DNA from: Kineosporia sp. NBRC 101731
GTDB taxonomy: Bacteria > Actinomycetota > Actinomycetes > Actinomycetales > Kineosporiaceae
DNA length: 64,000 nt
Direction: 5' to 3'
Assembly (NCBI RefSeq): GCF_030269305.1
Contig: NZ_BSTC01000005.1
Coordinates: forward strand, 186,001 to 250,000
A program made the position numbers and the translations under genes. The notes beneath the pieces are model-generated. The model worked only from the letters and a program-made list of their open reading frames with translations. It was not told the origin of the DNA and searched no databases. Each line of letters begins with the position of its first letter. The stretch's first letter is position 1. Positions 59,135 to 64,000 of the stretch are shown here, piece after piece.

Positions 59135-61303
59135 ATGACGACGACCTCGCCCGGCCCAGACACGGTTCACCGGGCCGACCCATCGGGCACTGCGACGCCC
59201 GGCCGGCTTGACGACTCTTCCGGACGGCAGCGTGGCCGTCGTCGCTTCCTCAGCTCCGCGGACGGTGACCCGCGCTGGGCCCGCCCCGCCTTCCTCGTCC
59301 TGTTGCTCGCGACCGCCGTGCTCTACATCCAGAACGTCGCGGTCTCCGGTAACGCCAACGAGTTCTACGCGGCCGCCGTACAGGCCGCCTCGAAGAGCTG
59401 GAAGGCCTGGTTCTTCGGCTCGTTCGACGCCGCGAACTTCATCACCGTGGACAAGCCCCCGGCCTCCACCTGGGTGATGGGCCTCTCCGCCCGGATCTTC
59501 GGGTACAGCAGCTGGAGCATGCTGGTGCCGCAGGCCCTTGAGGCCGTGGCTGCCGTCGGCCTGCTCTACGCCGCGGTGAAGCGCTGGTCCGGGCCCGCCG
59601 CCGGACTGCTCGCGGGGGCGGTCCTGGCGCTCACCCCGGCCGCCGCGCTGATCTTCCGGTTCAACAACCCGGACGCCCTGCTCGCGCTGCTGATGACCGC
59701 CGCGACCTACTGCATGGTGCGCGCGGTGGAGAACGGCTCGACGAAGTGGGTGCTGCTCTGCGGCAGCGCCCTGGGCTTCGCCTTCCTGACCAAGATGCTC
59801 CAGGGCTGGCTGATCGTGCCCGCCCTCGGCCTGGCCTACCTGGTCTGCGCGCCGACCTCGTTCAAGCGCCGCTTCGCCCAGCTGATCGGCGGCCTGGTCG
59901 CGATGATCGTCTCGTGCGGCTGGTGGATCGCCATCGTCGAGCTGTGGCCCGCGGACTCCCGCCCGTACATCGGTGGCTCGGAGAACAACTCCATCCTCGA
60001 GCTGGTGCTCGGCTACAACGGCCTGGGCCGGATCCTCGGTGGTGACGGCAACGGCGGTGGCGGTGGCGGCATGACCGGCGGCACCGCCGGATCGTCGTTC
60101 GGCGGTGCCACCGGCCTGAACCGGCTGTTCGGCTCCGAGATGGGCAACGAGATCTCCTGGCTGCTGCCCACCGCCCTGGTGGCACTGGTCTTCGGCCTGC
60201 TCCTGACCTGGCGCAACCCGCGCACCGACCGCACCCGCGCGGCCCTGATCATGTGGGGCGGCTGGATGCTGACGGTCGGCCTGATCTTCAGCTACATGAA
60301 GGGCACCATCCACCCGTACTACACGGTGGCCCTGGCTCCGGCCATCGGTGCGGTCGTGGCGATCGGCGGCAAGACCTGCTGGGACGCCCGTCACCTCTGG
60401 CGGGCCCGGATCGGCCTGGCCGGGATGATCCTGGCCTCCGGCCTGTGGTCCTACACGCTGCTGGCCCGCAACGCCGACTGGGCCCCCGGCCTGCGCTACG
60501 TCATCCTGGCCGTCACGGTGATCGCCGCGATCGGCCTCGTACTCCCGATCCGCCTGGCCGCCAAGGCACTGGTCACACTGGTCCTGGCCGGGATGCTCGC
60601 GGGTCTGGCCGGCACCGCCTCCTACGCGGTCGCCACCACCACGCAGTCGCACACCGGTTCCATCCCCTCGGTCGGCCCGGCCAGCGCGGCCTCCGCGTCC
60701 GGCGGTGGCTTCGGTGGAGGCGGCGGGGGCATGCCCGGCGGCATGGGCGGCACGGGCTCGTCGGAGACAGGCACCCCGCCCGGCGGCACCACCGGCAGCA
60801 CCGAAGGCGGAACGAGCACCGACGGCAGCACGGGTACTGACGGCAGCACCGAGAGCGGTGGCACGACGCTGCCGGGACAGTCCGGCACCTCCAGCGACGA
60901 CGACAGCACGACCACCGGTCGCGGTGGGTTCGGCGGTGGTGGCATGGGAGGCGGCTCGTCAGTCAGTGACGAACTGGTCGAACTGCTGAAGAACGCCGGC
61001 ACCACCTGGGCGGCTGCGACGGTCAGCTCGAACTCGGCGGCGCCCCTGCAACTGGCCAGCGACGAGCCGATCATGGCGATCGGCGGGTTCAGCGGCAGTG
61101 ACCCGGCACCCACGCTGGCGCAGTTCCAGGAGTACGTGGCCAACGGTGACGTGCGGTACTTCATCGGCAGCGGTAGCGGCGGCGGGGGTGGCGGTATGGG
61201 TGGTAACAGCGAGATCGCCACCTGGGTTGCGGCGAATTACACCGCGACTACCGTGGGCAACCAGACGGTGTACGACCTCCAGGCTGCCACCACGGACTCG
61301 TAG
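59135..61303 (+). CDS. GT39-family (PMT/ArnT-like) glycosyltransferase with Gly-rich segment
   Basis: Protein of 722 residues with eleven or more membrane helices. The first extracytoplasmic loop carries NEFYAAAVQAASKSWKAWFFGS and the acidic ITVDKPPAST site typical of GT39 dolichyl/polyprenyl-phosphate-mannose transferases and ArnT relatives. It would use a polyprenyl-phosphate sugar on the outer face of the membrane. A Gly/Met-rich loop (GDGNGGGGGGMTGG) lies near residue 310, and a Gly/Ser/Thr-rich stretch of about 110 residues (about 520-625) precedes a small C-terminal domain (AAATVSSNSAAPLQLASDEPIMAIGGF, in part). This layout is common in actinobacteria. The ATG at 59135 has no strong ribosome site. 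Confidence 0.88.
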   Translation: MTTTSPGPDTVHRADPSGTATPGRLDDSSGRQRGRRRFLSSADGDPRWARPAFLVLLLATAVLYIQNVAVSGNANEFYAAAVQAASKSWKAWFFGSFDAANFITVDKPPASTWVMGLSARIFGYSSWSMLVPQALEAVAAVGLLYAAVKRWSGPAAGLLAGAVLALTPAAALIFRFNNPDALLALLMTAATYCMVRAVENGSTKWVLLCGSALGFAFLTKMLQGWLIVPALGLAYLVCAPTSFKRRFAQLIGGLVAMIVSCGWWIAIVELWPADSRPYIGGSENNSILELVLGYNGLGRILGGDGNGGGGGGMTGGTAGSSFGGATGLNRLFGSEMGNEISWLLPTALVALVFGLLLTWRNPRTDRTRAALIMWGGWMLTVGLIFSYMKGTIHPYYTVALAPAIGAVVAIGGKTCWDARHLWRARIGLAGMILASGLWSYTLLARNADWAPGLRYVILAVTVIAAIGLVLPIRLAAKALVTLVLAGMLAGLAGTASYAVATTTQSHTGSIPSVGPASAASASGGGFGGGGGGMPGGMGGTGSSETGTPPGGTTGSTEGGTSTDGSTGTDGSTESGGTTLPGQSGTSSDDDSTTTGRGGFGGGGMGGGSSVSDELVELLKNAGTTWAAATVSSNSAAPLQLASDEPIMAIGGFSGSDPAPTLAQFQEYVANGDVRYFIGSGSGGGGGGMGGNSEIATWVAANYTATTVGNQTVYDLQAATTDS

Positions 61304-61329
61304 ACCGCGCCGGAGTCCGGCCAGATCTG

Positions 61330-61372
61330 GTGCGGTGGCGTTGCGGATCCCCTCCCCGCAGCGCCACCGCAC
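61330..61372 (+). terminator. 17-bp stem-loop after the GT39 gene
   Basis: GTGCGGTGGCGTTGCGG (61330-61346) pairs with 61356-61372, with one G-U pair, around a nine-base loop, and is followed by TACTTTTG. It lies 26 bases past the GT39 stop and 54 bases before the next start. Confidence 0.8.
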
Positions 61373-61425
61373 TACTTTTGTCAGACACTCTCATCGCGAG
61401 CGAGCTCTCACACAGAGGTGGGGCC

Positions 61426-62046
61426 GTGCAGACACTTGATCTGGAGCCGGGGTCAGCGGACCCGCCGGCCGATCCGCCGTCGACACCCCTGAGACTGGCG
61501 CTCTACGTGTTAGGGGTGGTGGGCGTCCTCCTGCTCGGTTCTGTCGTGGTCGGCCGGACCGAGAACGGCGTCCGGCGCCTCGACTCCCTGCCCACCCCGT
61601 CGTTCACCCGGATCCAGCTCGACGCCCTGCCGGTCTCGCTGCGTGAGACCTGCCCGGTGCGCACCGACCACCGCAACCACCTCACCGTCTCCTTCACCCT
61701 CGCGAACACCACCTCGTCGTCCGTTCTCGTCGAAGACCTGGACGGCCTGGCCCGGGGCGGCCTGCGACAGGAGAGACGCGTGAGTGCGGGCGGCAGTTGT
61801 GAGCTCCCGGCTCACCGGCCGGTGAAAGCGGCTGTGGCGCCGAAGAAGACGCGCCTGTACACGGTGCGCTGGAAGCTACCCGACACCTGTCCCGAGCGAT
61901 CTCCGCTGCGGGTCGAGGTCAGCTACCGCCAGGCCGGCGACGGCCAGACCCGATCGGGCGTGGTGATCGTGCTCGACAGCCTGCGCGGCATCGGGTTCGT
62001 GCAGTGTCCCCACGTGGTCACGGAATTTCCCGGGGTCGAGGGCTGA
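61426..62046 (+). CDS. Single-TM anchored protein of unknown function
   Basis: Unrecognised protein of 206 residues. An acidic, Pro-rich N-terminus precedes one membrane helix (about 24-44, LRLALYVLGVVGVLLLGSVVV); the rest is an exported beta-rich domain with four Cys (ETCPVRT, GGSCELP, PDTCPER, FVQCPHV), which may form two disulfides. The GTG at 61426 has AGAGGTGGGG upstream. A terminator separates it from the GT39 gene, so it probably has its own promoter. No function assigned. Confidence 0.7.
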   Translation: MQTLDLEPGSADPPADPPSTPLRLALYVLGVVGVLLLGSVVVGRTENGVRRLDSLPTPSFTRIQLDALPVSLRETCPVRTDHRNHLTVSFTLANTTSSSVLVEDLDGLARGGLRQERRVSAGGSCELPAHRPVKAAVAPKKTRLYTVRWKLPDTCPERSPLRVEVSYRQAGDGQTRSGVVIVLDSLRGIGFVQCPHVVTEFPGVEG

Positions 62047-62094
62047 TTCGGCTCTGCGGATGCGCAAGAGGGTTCCGGCTCCCACACTCTCCAC

Positions 62095-63087
62095 GTGCCG
62101 TCACCTGGGAACGCCTGCCCGAAACGCATGGAATTCGGGCCCTGCGGAGGCGTTCACACCGATCTGACCTGCGAGATGGCCGATCATCCGTGCCCCTTCG
62201 CGGTGGCCGGCGAGGTGATCTCCTGGCCCGGGCCCCCGGTACCCGGCCGATCCACGCTGAACACCACGAAACCCCTCGTCCTCACCGATTTCACCGTGCG
62301 TCCCTACGACGTGCGGGCGGTGGCCGAGGTCGGCGCGATCCTGCACGGTTCGTGCGACGGGGTGCTGGTGGGCGAGCACCACAACCGCCCCGACTTCCCA
62401 CCCACCCTGATGGCGAAGCTGCTCGCCGATGCCGACCTGCGCCCCTGGATCACCCTGACCTGCCGCGACCGCAACCGGGTGGTGCTGGAACAGGAGCTCG
62501 CGGGCCTGGCCGCCGCCGGCGCGGCCGGGGTGCTCTGCGTGACCGGCGACGGACGCGGCCACGACGTGCGGCCCGACGTCACCCAGGTCTTCGACATCGA
62601 CAGCACCCGGCTGGCCGCGCTCGCCGCCACCACCGGTCTGCACGTCGCCGTGGCCGAATCGCCCGATGCTCCGCCGATCACGCTGCGTCCCGGGCGTCTT
62701 CGGGAGAAGCAGCGTGCCGGGGCGCAGGTCTGCCTGCTGAACCACGTGGTCTCGCCGGCCCGGGTGTCGTCATTTGTGGACGACGCCCGCACCGCTGGTG
62801 CGACTCTCCCGGTGGTCGCGGGAGTGGCCGTCTACACCGACGAACGTTCGGCGCAGGCTCTCAGCCTGCCCGGTCTGGGGTTGGATCCGGTTGCGGTACA
62901 GCGGGTTCTGAGCGCACCGGACCCGGTCGCGGCGGGGATCGCGGCCGCGGTGGAGGAGGCGCGGGCGTTACTGGCGGTGGACGGGGTGGTCGGGGTGAAC
63001 CTGTCCGGGCTGGCCACGGCGCGGGGAGACGTGGCGGGTGCGCGGATCAAGGCGGCGGTGGGGGATGCGCTTCGGGCTGAGTTCTAG
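62095..63087 (+). CDS. Methylenetetrahydrofolate reductase-like protein fused to a Cys-rich MTHFR_C domain
   Basis: Protein of 330 residues with two parts. Residues 1-45 are a Cys-rich module (CPKRMEFGPCGG, then TCEMADHPCPF) like the MTHFR_C (PF12225) domain that accompanies MetF-type reductases in anaerobes. Residues about 55-330 are an MTHFR TIM barrel (GVLVGEHHNRPDF, LTCRDRNRVVLEQEL, AAGVLCVTGDGR, KQRAGAQVCLLNHV, VVAGVAVYTDERSAQ). The barrel would bind FAD and a folate or related one-carbon substrate; the Cys module may bind a metal or cluster. In known proteins MTHFR_C is usually separate or C-terminal, so this order is unusual. GTG start at 62095. Confidence 0.82.
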   Translation: MPSPGNACPKRMEFGPCGGVHTDLTCEMADHPCPFAVAGEVISWPGPPVPGRSTLNTTKPLVLTDFTVRPYDVRAVAEVGAILHGSCDGVLVGEHHNRPDFPPTLMAKLLADADLRPWITLTCRDRNRVVLEQELAGLAAAGAAGVLCVTGDGRGHDVRPDVTQVFDIDSTRLAALAATTGLHVAVAESPDAPPITLRPGRLREKQRAGAQVCLLNHVVSPARVSSFVDDARTAGATLPVVAGVAVYTDERSAQALSLPGLGLDPVAVQRVLSAPDPVAAGIAAAVEEARALLAVDGVVGVNLSGLATARGDVAGARIKAAVGDALRAEF

Positions 63088-63093
63088 AACTCT

Positions 63094-63117
63094 GGGGAGA
63101 TTTTGCATGATCACGAA
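63094..63117. repeat. Half element of the TTTTGCATGATCACG family
   Basis: GGGGAGATTTTGCATGATCACGAA matches one arm of the palindrome at 36984-37042 at all but two positions. It lies between the MTHFR-like gene and the methyltransferase gene and includes an in-frame ATG, which is unlikely to be the real start. Confidence 0.65.
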
Positions 63118-63142
63118 CGGTCTTTTTTGGGGGGTTGACGGC

Positions 63143-63910
63143 ATGGGTGGTGACGGGGGGTCGGCGATGGAGGCCGAGTTCGGGGTTCAGGCCCTGTGGA
63201 CGGCCGAGGCCGTGCGTGAACTCGGCCCGGAGTATGCGATTCCGGCGGCCTGCAAGGGCAGTGCGAGTCCGGCGATGCTCCGGTGGCTCGGGCAGGTGTG
63301 CGGGCTGCGGGAGAACGACGTGCTGGCGGACGTCGGGGGCGGTCTGGGCGGGCCCGCCGCCTTCGCGGCGCGGGAGTACCGGGTGCGGCCGATCGTGCTG
63401 GAGCCGATGGTCGAGGCGTGCCGGGCGGCGCGGTCGCTGTTCGGCGTGCCGGCTCTGAGCGTTCTCGGCGACCGGCTGCCCCTGGCCGACGGTTGCGCCG
63501 ACGCCGTGTGGTGCCTGGGGGTTCTGTGCACGACGCCGGACAAGCCCGCGCTGCTGGAGGAGATCGCGCGGGTGCTGAAGCCCGGTGCCGGCCTGGGGAT
63601 GCTGGTGTTCACCGCGGACGAGCCGCGGCCGGCCGGAGCCCCCGAGGGTAACGAGTTCCCTTGCGAGGACGAGCTTCCCGGGTTGCTGGAGAAGCACGGA
63701 CTGGAGGTCGCCGCGGTGGTCGCCGGGGAAGGTTTGCAGGATCACGGACAGGGGTGGACGCGGTGGGCGGCCGAGGTCTCCGCGCTCGTCGGGCGGCGGC
63801 ACGCCGGGGATCCGCGGCTGGACGAGGCCCGGGAGCAGGAGCGGCGGATCGGGGAGCTGATCGCGGACGGCACCGTGCGCGCGAGACTGCTCGGTGCCGT
63901 CCGGAGATGA
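63143..63910 (+). CDS. SAM-dependent class I methyltransferase
   Basis: Protein of about 255 residues. Motif I is DVLADVGGGLGGPAAFAA, the acidic residue after strand two is in RPIVLEPMVEACRAA, motif II/post is DRLPLADGCADAVWCLGVL, followed by LLEEIARVLKPGAGLGMLVF, typical of Methyltransf_11-type enzymes. The N-terminal helix WTAEAVRELGPEYAIPAACK resembles sterol/small-molecule methyltransferases. The start may be the ATG at 63143 or 63167, each after a G-rich ribosome site. Substrate unknown. Confidence 0.87.
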   Translation: MGGDGGSAMEAEFGVQALWTAEAVRELGPEYAIPAACKGSASPAMLRWLGQVCGLRENDVLADVGGGLGGPAAFAAREYRVRPIVLEPMVEACRAARSLFGVPALSVLGDRLPLADGCADAVWCLGVLCTTPDKPALLEEIARVLKPGAGLGMLVFTADEPRPAGAPEGNEFPCEDELPGLLEKHGLEVAAVVAGEGLQDHGQGWTRWAAEVSALVGRRHAGDPRLDEAREQERRIGELIADGTVRARLLGAVRR

Positions 63911-64000
63911 CGCGACCGGCTTGGTCCATGACTTGGTCGGCTTGGTCCATGACTTGGTCGGCCCGGCTACGCCTCGGTCGGCCTGGTCATGGATGAGCTG
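63911..64000. repeat. 21-bp tandem repeat at the window end
   Basis: CGGCTTGGTCCATGACTTGGT is present twice (63917-63937 and 63938-63958), followed by degenerate units CGGCCCGGCTACGCCTCGGT and CGGCCTGGTCATGG. It starts three bases after the methyltransferase stop codon region and runs off the window. No gene is seen in it. Confidence 0.65.

Overview
The window is high-GC, gene-dense DNA with strong G/C preference at third codon positions, many GTG starts and Shine-Dalgarno sites of the GGAGG type. An XRE/DUF5753 regulator paired with a DUF397 protein, an Rv0543c/Rv0544c/PitA-type phosphate module, an actinobacterial GT39 protein with a Gly-rich segment and a DUF3349 protein all point to Actinomycetota. 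A Kineosporia-like or related soil actinomycete fits, but the genus cannot be fixed from sequence reading alone. I see no rRNA, tRNA, transposase, phage gene or CRISPR array, so this looks like ordinary chromosome with accessory patches.

Layout. 0.2-6 kb: a small membrane protein, an SRPBCC protein and a stress cassette on the minus strand (zinc alcohol dehydrogenase, catalase KatE, SDR oxidoreductase) that ends in a perfect 21-bp hairpin. 6-10.7 kb: a GmhA-HldE heptose operon, a mannonate-dehydratase-type enolase and PhoU. 10.9-16.4 kb: an SDR divergent from its probable XRE regulator, cardiolipin synthase, a quinone oxidoreductase-like protein and a diguanylate cyclase. 16.3-21.4 kb: small unknown genes, including a translationally coupled trio with a 9-bp minisatellite, the XRE/DUF397 pair, two overlapping Cys-motif proteins and a 67-aa Cys/His-rich protein. 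21.4-26.9 kb: an MftG-like GMC oxidoreductase, an MFS exporter, a four-pass sensor-like membrane protein and a group II truncated globin.

26.9-30.7 kb holds two copies of a low-affinity phosphate transporter module; the second pit gene carries a one-base frameshift in a G run. 30.8-34.9 kb is a complete PEP-dependent dihydroxyacetone kinase operon (dhaK, dhaL, and dhaM fused to HPr and Enzyme I). 35-46.5 kb combines MFS transporters, an exopolysaccharide set (acyltransferase, GT4 glycosyltransferase, polyprenyl glycosylphosphotransferase) and a ROK regulator. 46.5-49.7 kb has a VOC protein, a PLP-dependent dehydratase and a GGDEF-EAL protein. 50.3-55.5 kb is an unrecognised system: two membrane-anchored coiled-coil proteins (90 and 1176 aa) followed by an FHA/helix-turn-helix protein. 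55.5-64 kb holds a second polyprenyl glycosylphosphotransferase with its divergent partner, a GT39 mannosyltransferase-like protein, an anchored protein, an MTHFR-like fusion and a methyltransferase.

The most interesting signals are: the duplicated divergent pair (polyprenyl glycosylphosphotransferase opposite a two-TM unknown protein) at 39.0-42.7 kb and 55.5-59.1 kb; the coiled-coil/FHA locus at 50.4-55.5 kb; the coupled trio at 16.3-17.5 kb; the 67-aa Cys/His protein with its own terminator; the frameshifted duplicate pit module; and several short motifs shared between distant intergenic regions.
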